A DNA stretch of 64,000 nucleotides from UBA3064 sp023258775 (GCA_044355655.1 JBIKXS010000008.1:29549-93548); one strand, 5' to 3'; counted from the first letter of the stretch, positions 44,037-52,961 are shown. Notes: generated by a model not told the origin, from the sequence alone. Numbers and translations are program-made.

Positions 44037-45530
44037 TTAGGGCTTATTAGAACCGAGGCCAAGTACTGGGCGACCGTTAAGCGCTTGAAGCGGCCGCGCG
44101 CCCTCACCGAGCAATCTTGACAGCTCAGTCCACTGAGCCTTGGGCAGCGTTAGCGACTGGTGAGCGAGCAGCCAAAGGACCGATTCAGTACAGGGGGGAT
44201 AAGAAAGGGATCCGGTAAACAAGACAGCTGATTGCATCGGCATGGGAAGCAGTAATTGCGGATCCATTTGCATACCCATCCAACTCAACCTTTCAGTTGA
44301 ATCAAAAGGGAATCGGCGAAGCAATGTTGAAATCGCTGGGTTTCTTTGTGCCTTAGCATCGATTTCGATAGGCACAGCGATGATCAACAGTCGGCTTCCC
44401 TGTCGATGAATAAAATGAACTGCCCCAGCAGGTGCTTTTTCACCTACAAAGGGTTCACCAGGGAAACGAAACTGTATTGAGTCAAGCGAGAACATTTCGC
44501 CGCGAAACATGGATCGGGAATTGCCATCCAAGTGCGCTGTCCACAACGGCCCCTGGCGAGACCAACTAAATCCCTGCATTTGCCAAGTTAATGCTGGCAA
44601 TGCTGGACCAGTTGCACCAACCACCTGTTGTTCGGCAATTGATGGCGGCGACTGAACTTTACCGGTTGAGCACATCGAATAAGACGGATCGAGTCTACCC
44701 CAGGCCTGTGGCCCTCGCGGTCCGGACCAATCCCAGGGTTGATGTTGACCGCTCATTGAACTTGAGTTCATGCCAGCATTCAGTGAAGCGTCGGCTGAAC
44801 CTTTCGATCTGCCAGCAACATCTTTATCCTCGCCCACTGGTGATTGCTTAGAAGCGTCCGCACCAGGGCGCGTAGACGCACCCGCAGCATCATCGCCATC
44901 TTTTTGCTTTTCAGTCGTTTTAGTGGCAACAACGCGACCTTTACCCGGCGTCGTTTCTGACTTTCCCGTGGGCGTATCTGGGCTTACTCTCAGCACAACC
45001 TCACCGTCTTTGCCCAATTTGTCCTGCAAGAGTCCTCTAACTTTCTCCTCGAGTGGATCAACTGCCAAAGACTGCCCTTCGGCAGCTGGCGCGACACCCG
45101 ATTTGGGTACCGCACCGGACTTTTGCACAGGCGGCGCACCGGGCATCACTTTCAAATCATTAATCGGTCGACCTGAAGGCGTTTGTGCAGCATCTGCTTT
45201 AGCGTCGACTGGCCGTACTCCGACAGCTTTAGCGTCGGCGGATTTTGTGTCAGCAGCTTTTGAAAGAGCCGGCTTTAGCTCAGGGGCTTTGGCATCAACA
45301 GGCTTTGCTTCAGCCTGCTTGTTGTCGGCCTGTCTGTTATCGGCCTGCTTGTTGTCTTTTGACTTCGAAACTAAGGCATCGCTCGGCTTTGCAATTGCTG
45401 GTTTTGCCGTCGGCTCAATTAACTTTGACTTCTCGGCTGGACTCGGACTGTCTGCCGCATAAACTGAAAAAGGGGTGGCTTGGAAAGTGGCCACACCAAG
45501 CAGCAGGCTTGCTGCAAGACGCTTATTCAT
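44037..45530 (-). CDS. Exported alpha-carbonic-anhydrase-like protein, probably catalytically dead
   Basis: 497 residues from ATG 45530 (MNKRLAASLLLG, signal peptide; AAAGG upstream). After a disordered Lys/Ala/Asp/Pro-rich region with KQADN-type repeats (about 30-255), a carbonic anhydrase domain spans about 265-495: WDWSGPRGPQAWGRLDPSYSMC, TGKVQSPPSI, IQFRFPGE, AVHFIHR and SLSYPPCTESVLWLL. The zinc site QFHFH is QFRFP (Arg355, Pro357), so two of three His ligands are gone; His372 of the third remains. Cys287 and Cys447 keep the usual disulfide. It lies between fliR/lipoprotein and flgB. Likely a binding or structural protein; no hydration activity expected. Confidence 0.85.
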   Translation of the reverse strand: MNKRLAASLLLGVATFQATPFSVYAADSPSPAEKSKLIEPTAKPAIAKPSDALVSKSKDNKQADNRQADNKQAEAKPVDAKAPELKPALSKAADTKSADAKAVGVRPVDAKADAAQTPSGRPINDLKVMPGAPPVQKSGAVPKSGVAPAAEGQSLAVDPLEEKVRGLLQDKLGKDGEVVLRVSPDTPTGKSETTPGKGRVVATKTTEKQKDGDDAAGASTRPGADASKQSPVGEDKDVAGRSKGSADASLNAGMNSSSMSGQHQPWDWSGPRGPQAWGRLDPSYSMCSTGKVQSPPSIAEQQVVGATGPALPALTWQMQGFSWSRQGPLWTAHLDGNSRSMFRGEMFSLDSIQFRFPGEPFVGEKAPAGAVHFIHRQGSRLLIIAVPIEIDAKAQRNPAISTLLRRFPFDSTERLSWMGMQMDPQLLLPMPMQSAVLFTGSLSYPPCTESVLWLLAHQSLTLPKAQWTELSRLLGEGARPLQALNGRPVLGLGSNKP

Positions 45531-45571
45531 GAGCAGAAACCTTTGCACAAATTCATCAAGAACTGGCTAAA

Positions 45572-46447
45572 TCAGGGGCGCTTGACGGCGTCAGGCGGAA
45601 CGGTCGGGCCACATGCACCTGGTATGGGACAGGCCCCAGTCATTTCGGGCGACTGGTTCGCGCTTGAGTTCGAGCCTGAGCGCGCTAGATTACTAGCTGC
45701 TGTGGGTTTCACATCCGCGGTACTCACGGCATTGCGCGGCCTGGGCTTAACAACCTGCTTGCCTGGCTTAATTGCTTCAAAGGGTTCCGGGGGCTGTTGT
45801 TGAATTGCAATTGGCGCAGGTGGTGGGACGGGCGCAGTGATCGCCGGTGGTTTGGACTCAGCAACAGGTTGCGGTTGCGGCGCAAATCGGGCCGCACAAG
45901 TTGGTAAAGCGACCTGTGACTGGTTGACCCCAAAATCACCTGGCAAAACAGCCTGTACTGGGTCTTTTTCACCTGTCGTAACCATTGCAATCAAAGGGCT
46001 AAATAATCCAGTTTGCCGAACTGGAAATTCAGGCTCAGGATCCAACTTTGCCTGACAGTCTGTCATCCGCTTGTCGATATCACGCCTTGACAGGAAGTAA
46101 CCATCGCGAAGTAAATTCGCTGTCGTCTGAACACAGTTATGCCAAACCCAAATCTTGTCAGGAGCTGGGTACTTTAGCGCTTGAGCCGACTTCGCAAACC
46201 CTTCTGCGGAACAAGATAAGAATTCCCCTTCTGTCCTAAGCTGTTCACAAAACGTTCCCCTGGGCTTGTACTGCGCCCTGCAATCAAGACTAGCCCTGTC
46301 CCAGGCCTGCGCAACCGCAGCATTTCGATCCTTCAGCGTTGGCAAGGCAGGCAAGTCATCGATCCGGGGTAATTTGGGCATTGTTTCCAAGCATCCCGCT
46401 AGTACCAATGCGAAGCCAACAACAAAAAGTCTACAAATAGTGCGCAT
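45572..46447 (-). CDS. Cysteine-rich lipoprotein of unknown function
   Basis: 291 residues. Signal peptide with lipobox VLAGC (Cys19). The body (about 45-195) holds several further Cys residues (LDCRAQYKPRGTFCEQ, LSCSAEG, HNCVQT, MTDCQAK, PTCAAR), suggesting disulfides in the periplasm. A Pro/Gln/Ala-rich tail with a final CPIPGAC follows. No family recognised. It lies 20 bp after fliR and 41 bp before the carbonic-anhydrase-like gene, all co-directional, so the three are probably co-transcribed. Confidence 0.78.
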   Translation of the reverse strand: MRTICRLFVVGFALVLAGCLETMPKLPRIDDLPALPTLKDRNAAVAQAWDRASLDCRAQYKPRGTFCEQLRTEGEFLSCSAEGFAKSAQALKYPAPDKIWVWHNCVQTTANLLRDGYFLSRRDIDKRMTDCQAKLDPEPEFPVRQTGLFSPLIAMVTTGEKDPVQAVLPGDFGVNQSQVALPTCAARFAPQPQPVAESKPPAITAPVPPPAPIAIQQQPPEPFEAIKPGKQVVKPRPRNAVSTADVKPTAASNLARSGSNSSANQSPEMTGACPIPGACGPTVPPDAVKRP

Positions 46448-46467
46448 AACAATGCCCCACTGGAGGT

Positions 46468-47250
46468 TCAGTTTGACCCAAAAGCCATGCGAATAACCCC
46501 GTAGGCAGCTTCGAGTGAACGTTGCAGAGCCTCAGGAAACACGGGCAAGAGAATATAGATGAGGAATACACCAATTGGGATCGAAATGGCAAATCCAATC
46601 GAAAAAAGATTCATTTGCGGACTAGTGCGTCCCATGAATCCTTGAGCGGCCATCACGACAAGATTAATTGCTACGAAGGGAAGGGCTAAGATGAGACCGA
46701 TCCCGAAACAAGTCGCCAACAATGTGGAGACCCCCCTCAACTCAAGCGCTTTGGGCCATTGGCCCGGCGGCAGCGCTCTGAATGATTCAAAAAGTATTTC
46801 AATGGCAACCAAATGAAGATTGAGTCCAAACATCAATGCTAAAGCAACGAGTCCAAACAAAGTACCCAGAACGCCTGAAGGTAATGCCTGATCCGGGTTG
46901 TAGTTGGACGCGAAAGACAAACCGGTTTGAATGCTTATCACTTCAGCAGCTACATCAAAAACGACTAACCCCACCCGAATCAACCAGCCCATAACTAGTC
47001 CGATTAACAGTTCTGTAGCCGCTAGGGCCATGAACCCACTTGTCGAGGTATTGATCGAAATGGTCGACAAAGCGCCGACCTGAATCGGAATTCCGAACGC
47101 AACGACGAGCGCTAAGGCAACCCGAAAACGTGCGGGGATTGTTTGAAGCGCAAAAAAAGGCGCAGAAAGAAATAAGCCAATCACCCGTGTTCCGGCAAGG
47201 ATCCCCGGCAAGAAGACAGTCTCAATTAATGTCTGAGGAATTGAAAGCAT
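46468..47250 (-). CDS. fliR: Flagellar export gate protein FliR
   Basis: 260 residues from ATG 47250 (a TTG at 47259 would add three). Multi-pass membrane protein. LAGTRVIGLFLSAPFFALQTIPARFRVALALVVAF and SFASNYNPDQALPSGVLGTLFGLVALALMFGLNLHL match FliR. Part of fliL-M-N-OP-Q-R. Confidence 0.95.
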   Translation of the reverse strand: MLSIPQTLIETVFLPGILAGTRVIGLFLSAPFFALQTIPARFRVALALVVAFGIPIQVGALSTISINTSTSGFMALAATELLIGLVMGWLIRVGLVVFDVAAEVISIQTGLSFASNYNPDQALPSGVLGTLFGLVALALMFGLNLHLVAIEILFESFRALPPGQWPKALELRGVSTLLATCFGIGLILALPFVAINLVVMAAQGFMGRTSPQMNLFSIGFAISIPIGVFLIYILLPVFPEALQRSLEAAYGVIRMAFGSN

Positions 47251-47287
47251 GGCAGACAAGATCTTGGACCATCAATCAAAAAAGTAA

Positions 47288-47557
47288 TCATTGGGTCAAG
47301 GCGGGGATCCGCGCCAGCACATCCCGAACATAATCCACAAAAAGCGACAACATTGATGACCCACCAACGCCGATAATTAGGGCCGTTACGATCAACTTCG
47401 GAACAAAGGTTAGCGTCTGTTCGTTAACTGAAGTAGCCGCTTGCAAAACGCCGATAAGTAGTCCTAATGCGAGGATGCCCAGCAGAATTGGGCCAGACAG
47501 AAGTGCCATCATCAAAATCGCCCTGAGCACATGACCAACTATTTCACTACTATCCAT
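47288..47557 (-). CDS. fliQ: Flagellar export gate protein FliQ
   Basis: 89 residues, two membrane helices. LIGVLQAATSVNEQTLTFVPKLIVTALII is the family core. Located 11 bp after the fliO-fliP fusion. Confidence 0.96.
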   Translation of the reverse strand: MDSSEIVGHVLRAILMMALLSGPILLGILALGLLIGVLQAATSVNEQTLTFVPKLIVTALIIGVGGSSMLSLFVDYVRDVLARIPALTQ

Positions 47558-47568
47558 GAGTTCTCTCG

Positions 47569-48615
47569 CTATGCGCTCATCTTGAAGCTATCCACTAAAC
47601 CCCCGATGAGCATGGCCCAGCCATCAGCCAAAACAAATACGATGAGCTTAAGCGGAAGCGCGAAAGTAATAGGAGAAACCATCACCATGCCAAGTGCAGT
47701 AAGGATACTTGCAACGGCAAAATCAATCGCCAAAAAAGGTAGGTAAATCACGAAACCAATTAAGAATGCAGTCCTTATTTCACTGATTGCAAATGCTGGG
47801 ATCACGGTCGTCATGGGAACATCTTCGGGCTTCGCATAGGTTTTTCCCGAAAGCTTTACAAAAAGATTCAAATCATCGGCTCGTGTTTGACGCAACATGA
47901 AGCCCTTCACAGGTTCAATACCGCGATCAATCGCTTGTTCGAAGTTTATCCTGCCTGAAACGTAAGGCTGCCAAGCATCTGCGTAAACTTTTTCAGTCAC
48001 CGGCGCCATAACAGCGGCCGTTATAAAAAGCGCAAGCCCAACGAGAACCGCGTTCGGAGGGGTTGTAACCAAACCCATCGCTTGCCGCAACAAAGAAAGT
48101 ACAATTAGGATTCGAGTGAAGCTCGTCATGAGCATGAGCATCGCTGGCAGAAAAGACAAGGCCGTTAGCAGAATGACCGTCTGGACCGGTACCGAGTAGT
48201 TCGTACCCCCTCCTTTTGAGGGAACCGATTCAAACAATGGGATGTTTTGAGCTATTGCCTCAAGCGGTGCGGTTAATGCCAGACCACCAAAAATAAACAG
48301 AAGTACTGTTACTAGGCGTAACCCACCCAGCCCGATCGATGCTAAACCTGCAGATTGCGCTGGCTTCATCTCTTCAGCGGTTGCATTTCGCCGATCAATC
48401 AACTGTATATGTTGACTCGTCACGCCAAGCACTAATACCTCTTCTCCCTGTAAGACCTCGACCAATCGCTCGCGGTGTCCGAGTGGAAGTGTCGACAGGA
48501 TTCTTAGACTACTATGTGAGGGTATCCTGCGCCACGACCTGGCGATTATGCCAACCGCTAGTGCGACCAAGGCAACAAGCACTAGGAAAATTAGGCTCGC
48601 ATTTGCCGTTTCCAT
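47569..48615 (-). CDS. fliP: FliO-FliP fusion, flagellar export gate
   Basis: One open frame of 348 residues. Residues 1-95 look like FliO: a transmembrane helix (IFLVLVALVALAVGIIA) and the short cytoplasmic domain LRILSTLPLGHRERLVEVLQGEEVLVLGVT. A second hydrophobic segment (about 98-122) resembles the FliP signal peptide, followed by the full FliP: YSVPVQTVILLTALSFLPAMLMLMTSFTRILIVLSLLRQAMG and PFLAIDFAVASILTALGMVMVSP. In most bacteria these are separate neighbouring genes. No stop or start at the junction is needed. FliP forms the FliPQR export pore. Confidence 0.92.
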   Translation of the reverse strand: METANASLIFLVLVALVALAVGIIARSWRRIPSHSSLRILSTLPLGHRERLVEVLQGEEVLVLGVTSQHIQLIDRRNATAEEMKPAQSAGLASIGLGGLRLVTVLLFIFGGLALTAPLEAIAQNIPLFESVPSKGGGTNYSVPVQTVILLTALSFLPAMLMLMTSFTRILIVLSLLRQAMGLVTTPPNAVLVGLALFITAAVMAPVTEKVYADAWQPYVSGRINFEQAIDRGIEPVKGFMLRQTRADDLNLFVKLSGKTYAKPEDVPMTTVIPAFAISEIRTAFLIGFVIYLPFLAIDFAVASILTALGMVMVSPITFALPLKLIVFVLADGWAMLIGGLVDSFKMSA

Positions 48616-48659
48616 AAGTTACAAATACAACCTAGACGGGCCGCAAACAGCCCAGTCAA

Positions 48660-49010
48660 TCAACGGTTGAGTTTACGCAAACGCTCAGTGGGCGTCACGA
48701 TATCGGTCAGGCGGATGCCATAGCGGTCATTCACGATCACGACTTCACCTTGCGCAATCAAACAGCCATTGACCATAACATCGAGCGGTTCGCCAGCCAG
48801 CACATCGAGTTCGACGACAGAGCCATAAGAAAGTGCCAGCAGGTTTCGAATTTGCATCTTGGCACGGCCAAGTTCAACGGTGACGTTAACAGGAATATCA
48901 AGCACCAAATCGATATCGTTCACACCACCGTCAGCGCCACCGATATCAAAATTATCAAAGCTGACTGACTGGGCATCGCCCGACAAACCGCCAGAAGATT
49001 CGTTGCTCAT
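48660..49010 (-). CDS. fliN: Flagellar C-ring protein FliN
   Basis: 116 residues. After a Ser/Gly/Asp-rich N-terminus (about 1-30), the SpoA domain reads VLDIPVNVTVELGRAKMQIRNLLALSYGSVVELD, GEPLDVMVNGCLIAQGEVVIVNDRYGIRLTDI. The ATG follows the fliM stop directly (TAAATG). Confidence 0.96.
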   Translation of the reverse strand: MSNESSGGLSGDAQSVSFDNFDIGGADGGVNDIDLVLDIPVNVTVELGRAKMQIRNLLALSYGSVVELDVLAGEPLDVMVNGCLIAQGEVVIVNDRYGIRLTDIVTPTERLRKLNR

Positions 49011-50060
49011 TTATTTCTCCATGCCAAACTTGAATTCATCGTCATACTTCTGCGGCCCGAGTAATTGCCGGTTTTTGAGTCCGAGGCTGACGAAGTCTGT
49101 TGGATTGCGGATCTCTTCAACCCGTAGCGCATAGCGCCCGTTTTTTACACCGTATTTGCCGCGGATCATCGGTACCCGATTAACATAGGCTGTGATCGGA
49201 TCCTGAACTTCAATTGGTATAATTTCACCAACATTAAGTGACAAAATATCACCCAAAACCATTTTCTTCTCAGCCAGGATAGCAGCAACCTCGACCTCGG
49301 CCGTCTGCATTTCGCTTTCCAATGCGCCAGTCCATTTGGTGTCGGTTTCCATTTGAAAACCAACCGACTGGGCAAACAATGTCGCCTTCAAAGGTTCAAA
49401 AACCCAGAACGGCACACAAAAATCAACATCGCCTGCCCGGCCGTTAATATCGATGGTGAACTTGCAATGCAAGACCATCTCGTCATTACCTGTGATTTTG
49501 GCAAACTGGAAGTTGCCCTCCGAGCGGACAAAGTCGAACTTTAGTTCGTAGACCTGGCGCCAAGCTTTTTCATACTCAGCAAGCACCATATCCACAAAGC
49601 GCCGAACAATCCGCAATTCGGTGGCGGTGTACTCCTTGGGCACAATCTTGGGCTCAAGATGACCCTCGCCGCCAAACATATTATCGATCGTAAGATAGAT
49701 CACCGCCGGATCAACGATCCAGCACGCTACCCCACGGAGCGATTTAATGTTGACGATATTAATATTTGTACGTTCTGGAAAGCTGCCGAGAAACTCACTA
49801 TAAGGTTTGATACGAGGAGGGTGTAAGTCCACCTCGCAACGGCAACGAATCATATTGAACAACTGCAAACGCATCGTCCGGGCGAAACGCTCGTGAATGA
49901 GTTCGAGCGTCGGCATCCGTCGGCTGAGGATGCGGTGCATTTTGTCAAACACCGAAGCCTTCGCTTCACGTGTTGTTTTCAGCACATCCTTACCGAGGTC
50001 CTCCTCCGGAGGATCAGCTGATTGCGACTTTACTGCTTCACTCACTGCGGTCTCGCTCAA
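49011..50060 (-). CDS. fliM: Flagellar switch protein FliM lacking the CheY-binding peptide
   Basis: 349 residues from a TTG at 50058-50060; a stop lies just upstream in frame and a GTG at residue 6 is the next option. The middle domain (RRMPTLELIHERFARTMRLQLFN, TIDNMFGGEG with the FliG-contacting GGxG) and the C-terminal SpoA domain are present. The usual N-terminal LSQxEIDALL peptide that binds CheY-P is absent; the first 40 residues are acidic and polar without it. Confidence 0.94.
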   Translation of the reverse strand: MSETAVSEAVKSQSADPPEEDLGKDVLKTTREAKASVFDKMHRILSRRMPTLELIHERFARTMRLQLFNMIRCRCEVDLHPPRIKPYSEFLGSFPERTNINIVNIKSLRGVACWIVDPAVIYLTIDNMFGGEGHLEPKIVPKEYTATELRIVRRFVDMVLAEYEKAWRQVYELKFDFVRSEGNFQFAKITGNDEMVLHCKFTIDINGRAGDVDFCVPFWVFEPLKATLFAQSVGFQMETDTKWTGALESEMQTAEVEVAAILAEKKMVLGDILSLNVGEIIPIEVQDPITAYVNRVPMIRGKYGVKNGRYALRVEEIRNPTDFVSLGLKNRQLLGPQKYDDEFKFGMEK

Positions 50061-50105
50061 TGAAAGGTGTGTGAGGTTCCAACTTCAACATGCATGCGCT
50101 CAGGC

Positions 50106-50831
50106 TTACTGCATGATGAAGGACTTGAACAGCACACCTTGCACCGGAAGATCCATTTCGCTGATTCGCCAGAACTGGGCAGCCGCTTCACGAGCAACCT
50201 GAGTCATTTGCGCCGTCGCGGATGCATCTTTAGGCATCGCACCAATGCGCTCCAGATTTCTCAAGTCGGCTGTTGATGGCTGCTGTTGCAAGACATAAAT
50301 TGCGGTGAGTTGGGGCTCGATGATCGAGTTCACAACCAGTGCAATTTCTTTACCCAGAATTTCCTTACCTTCAACGGTTGCCAACTGCTCCATCGAACGC
50401 GAGGACAAAACCGTGATGATTCTGTCTTGTACAACCGGCAGGAATTCCTTGATTTTTCCTTCGACCTTGCCTTCAGAAACGCGCAAGAACATCTCGACCT
50501 GAAGGTAGTGCTCACCGCCCTTTGAAGGCAGATTGACCGTGAAGGGGTCCATCTTCACGAAGGTAGGAGCCTTATTTTCCTTCTTGAACTGCATTTGCGC
50601 CTTAAGACGACTTTCGAGCGTTTGCTCGGCCTCTTCCGCTTCTTTCTTCTTCTTGGCGGAATACCACATCCAGCCGCCAACGCCACCACCGATCAATACC
50701 AGTACGACGACGATCGCAATGATGAGCGGAAGCTTGCTCTTTTTAGGAGGCGCTTCTTCACCTTCAGCACCGGCTACCGGAGGTGCTGCTACTGCTGCGG
50801 GTGCTGCTGGGTTCAGTTCTGCTTCAGCCAT
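50106..50831 (-). CDS. fliL: Flagellar basal body-associated protein FliL
   Basis: 241 residues, longer than the usual 150-180. Ala/Pro-rich cytoplasmic start, one transmembrane helix (LPLIIAIVVVLVLIGGGVGGW, about 34-54), charged helix, then the periplasmic stomatin-like domain (FTVNLPSKGGEHYLQVEMFLRV). A segment of about 40 residues (near 180-225) sits before the terminal VLFKSFIMQ. FliL rings surround the stator. First gene of fliL-M-N-OP-Q-R. Confidence 0.92.
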   Translation of the reverse strand: MAEAELNPAAPAAVAAPPVAGAEGEEAPPKKSKLPLIIAIVVVLVLIGGGVGGWMWYSAKKKKEAEEAEQTLESRLKAQMQFKKENKAPTFVKMDPFTVNLPSKGGEHYLQVEMFLRVSEGKVEGKIKEFLPVVQDRIITVLSSRSMEQLATVEGKEILGKEIALVVNSIIEPQLTAIYVLQQQPSTADLRNLERIGAMPKDASATAQMTQVAREAAAQFWRISEMDLPVQGVLFKSFIMQ

Positions 50832-50929
50832 AATCAGTCTCAGTTAAGAATTCAAAAGACAGATAAACAAAAAACTTCTCAAAATCGAGTCGATACTTTG
50901 ATTAGGTGGAAAGCTCAGCCACCAAACCC

Positions 50930-52381
50930 TCAAGCATACAAGCTCAGCGCATCTGTTGCTACACCGACTGCCCTGGAAGTTGTCGCAATTACGCCAACCC
51001 GCGAACCGTCGGGACTAGGATTAAGCCCCTGAATTTGCTTCGATCGATCGTCGAAACCATTCGAAAACATACCCGCGAACTGTGACGACCCACTTCCCAC
51101 GGAAACCTGAAGCGCCATTCCTGAGCTTTGGAAGGACTCATACAACCGATCCAAAGACTGTTCGATAGCTGCCTTCGCTGCTTCATTGGCTGCGTGCACA
51201 ATTAAAACAGCACTTTCGCCGGCAGCATCTATCTTAAGTTCAAGACGAAGACTACCCAACTCGGGCGGTGACAAATCGATCGTTGCTGAGCCACCTTGCT
51301 GAGAGGCCAACCAACTGACAGTGCCTTCAAGCGCGTTGGCGTTGGCAATCGATGCCCTACCAAGAGTTTGGGCGCTCATCGCCTGCTGAAGCCCATCAAG
51401 ACCTTGCGTCGTACCAGGAAGCCCTGTTGAAAGTAAGGCATCGGCTTGCTCGAGTTGGCGCTGTTTTTGTTCGTCGGCAGAAAGGCCAGCACTGGCCCTG
51501 GAGCCGCTGGTTTGATTAGCGGTAGGCGCCAGTGCTTCCCGCGATAAACCCGACCCAAGGCTAGAGTCCTCGGGACCTGTTTTTACAAAACCTGTTCCCG
51601 AAATCCCGAGGTTTAACGCCGATAAACCGTGACTACTGTCTGTGCTGGATCGATGATCCATTAATGCACTGGTTAGCAAACCCGGGATACCCAAGCCCCC
51701 GTCAGGCTCGTGAGCCAATAGGAGATTCGAAGACTCCGCAGCCCTGTTCGCAGAATTACCTTTCTCGAGCCCCGCGCTGACGGCAGCCATAAGTGCTGCC
51801 GCCATGGACTGGCTGTCGCTAGCTTGCTCAATTGCCGACACGAGCGCTATACCCTGCGCAGCGCCATCAGATGAGACGGTATGCCCGCCTAAATCGAGCT
51901 TCGACAACAAGGCTTGAACTTGAGGATTCATGGCGCCCAGATCGAAGGCTGCCTTAATTTGCTGCCCACGATCACCCGATCCAAGCGCGTTTAGTAGCAA
52001 CTCTGCGCCTCCGGGAGAGGACGCTCCGCCAGCTCCGGACGCCAAGCCTCTGAGTGCCGCCAAGCTTGCCGGATTTGACGCAAGCCAATCGGCAATTTTT
52101 GCCGGTAATGCGGCCTGATCGGCAAGCGAATCTTTGCCTAAGCTGTCCGCCAAAGAGTCAGCGCCTGAATCTTCCGCGAAATCTACCGCGAAATCTACCG
52201 CCCCTTCAGCCGCCCCATTCGCACCGGTGTTTACAAAGGCCAGCAGTAGATTAAAGGCACTCGAGTCAATCTGAGCGGCATTAATGTTCACCTGAGCGGT
52301 CGGTTGAACGACTTTTGGTGCATCTTTCTGCGCTTGACTGGCAAGGATCATAAACAAATTTCCCAAAACTGAACTAAACAT
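50930..52381 (-). CDS. fliK: Flagellar hook-length control protein FliK
   Basis: 483 residues. Long Ala/Ser/Gly-rich, low-complexity N-terminal part and a conserved C-terminal Flg_hook domain with GGSATIDLSPPELGSLRLELKIDAAGESAVLIVHAANEAAKAAIEQSLDRLYESF. Lies between fliJ and fliL as usual. An internal Met at residue 11 is an alternative start. Confidence 0.92.
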   Translation of the reverse strand: MFSSVLGNLFMILASQAQKDAPKVVQPTAQVNINAAQIDSSAFNLLLAFVNTGANGAAEGAVDFAVDFAEDSGADSLADSLGKDSLADQAALPAKIADWLASNPASLAALRGLASGAGGASSPGGAELLLNALGSGDRGQQIKAAFDLGAMNPQVQALLSKLDLGGHTVSSDGAAQGIALVSAIEQASDSQSMAAALMAAVSAGLEKGNSANRAAESSNLLLAHEPDGGLGIPGLLTSALMDHRSSTDSSHGLSALNLGISGTGFVKTGPEDSSLGSGLSREALAPTANQTSGSRASAGLSADEQKQRQLEQADALLSTGLPGTTQGLDGLQQAMSAQTLGRASIANANALEGTVSWLASQQGGSATIDLSPPELGSLRLELKIDAAGESAVLIVHAANEAAKAAIEQSLDRLYESFQSSGMALQVSVGSGSSQFAGMFSNGFDDRSKQIQGLNPSPDGSRVGVIATTSRAVGVATDALSLYA

Positions 52382-52504
52382 TCACCGGCCTAATCGCCGT
52401 ATTCCTTACAGACGTGAGCATGTTCCATGCCAAAAAAGTCCGGGTTGGCTTCGTGTCGGCTCGGGCCTCATCGCTGTCCAGAGCATCAACGCTAACCAAT
52501 CCTT

Positions 52505-52960
52505 TCAACTCAAGGACGCGCGCCGGAAGAGTCGAGAGGTTACCGAATCTTCCGTTTCGCGCGATTCGCGGCTGAATAACTCTTGCAAGGCTTTACGCTT
52601 CTCAATCCGCTCGATTTTCTCCAGGCCATCAAGTCGCAACTTCAGGGCTTGATGATTTTTCCCTGCCTCCACAGCCCGCTCTTTGAGCGGTTCGCTCGTC
52701 TCGCGTTGCTGCTCAGCGGTAGCTTCAAGGCGCCGAGCAAACTCGAAGGTGTTTTGCATCAAGCTTACGTTTGAAGCACCCTGCTCCATCAGTCGAAAAA
52801 CATCACCACGGTACTCCGCGGCAAACTGATCGAGTTGTGTTGCCGCAGAGAGCGCATCGTGCAAACGTTTACGCTCTCGCTGGGCCTGAGCCGCCGCCTG
52901 TTGCTCGCGAAGCCGAGCCACCCTCAACACCGCCTCAAGCACGCTTTTACGAAGCGCCAT
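52505..52960 (-). CDS. fliJ: Flagellar export chaperone FliJ
   Basis: 151 residues, almost wholly helical and charged, consistent with the two-helix coiled coil of FliJ that enters the FliI hexamer. Weak sequence conservation, so the call rests on coiled-coil pattern, length, a basic N-terminus and the position directly after fliI. Confidence 0.9.
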   Translation of the reverse strand: MALRKSVLEAVLRVARLREQQAAAQAQRERKRLHDALSAATQLDQFAAEYRGDVFRLMEQGASNVSLMQNTFEFARRLEATAEQQRETSEPLKERAVEAGKNHQALKLRLDGLEKIERIEKRKALQELFSRESRETEDSVTSRLFRRASLS

Positions 52961-52961
52961 G

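Noticed and set aside
44770..45462. 230-residue Ala/Ser/Thr-rich plus-strand frame
   Set aside because: It is the mirror of the low-complexity linker of the carbonic-anhydrase-like gene; the opposite frame has signal peptide and domain evidence.
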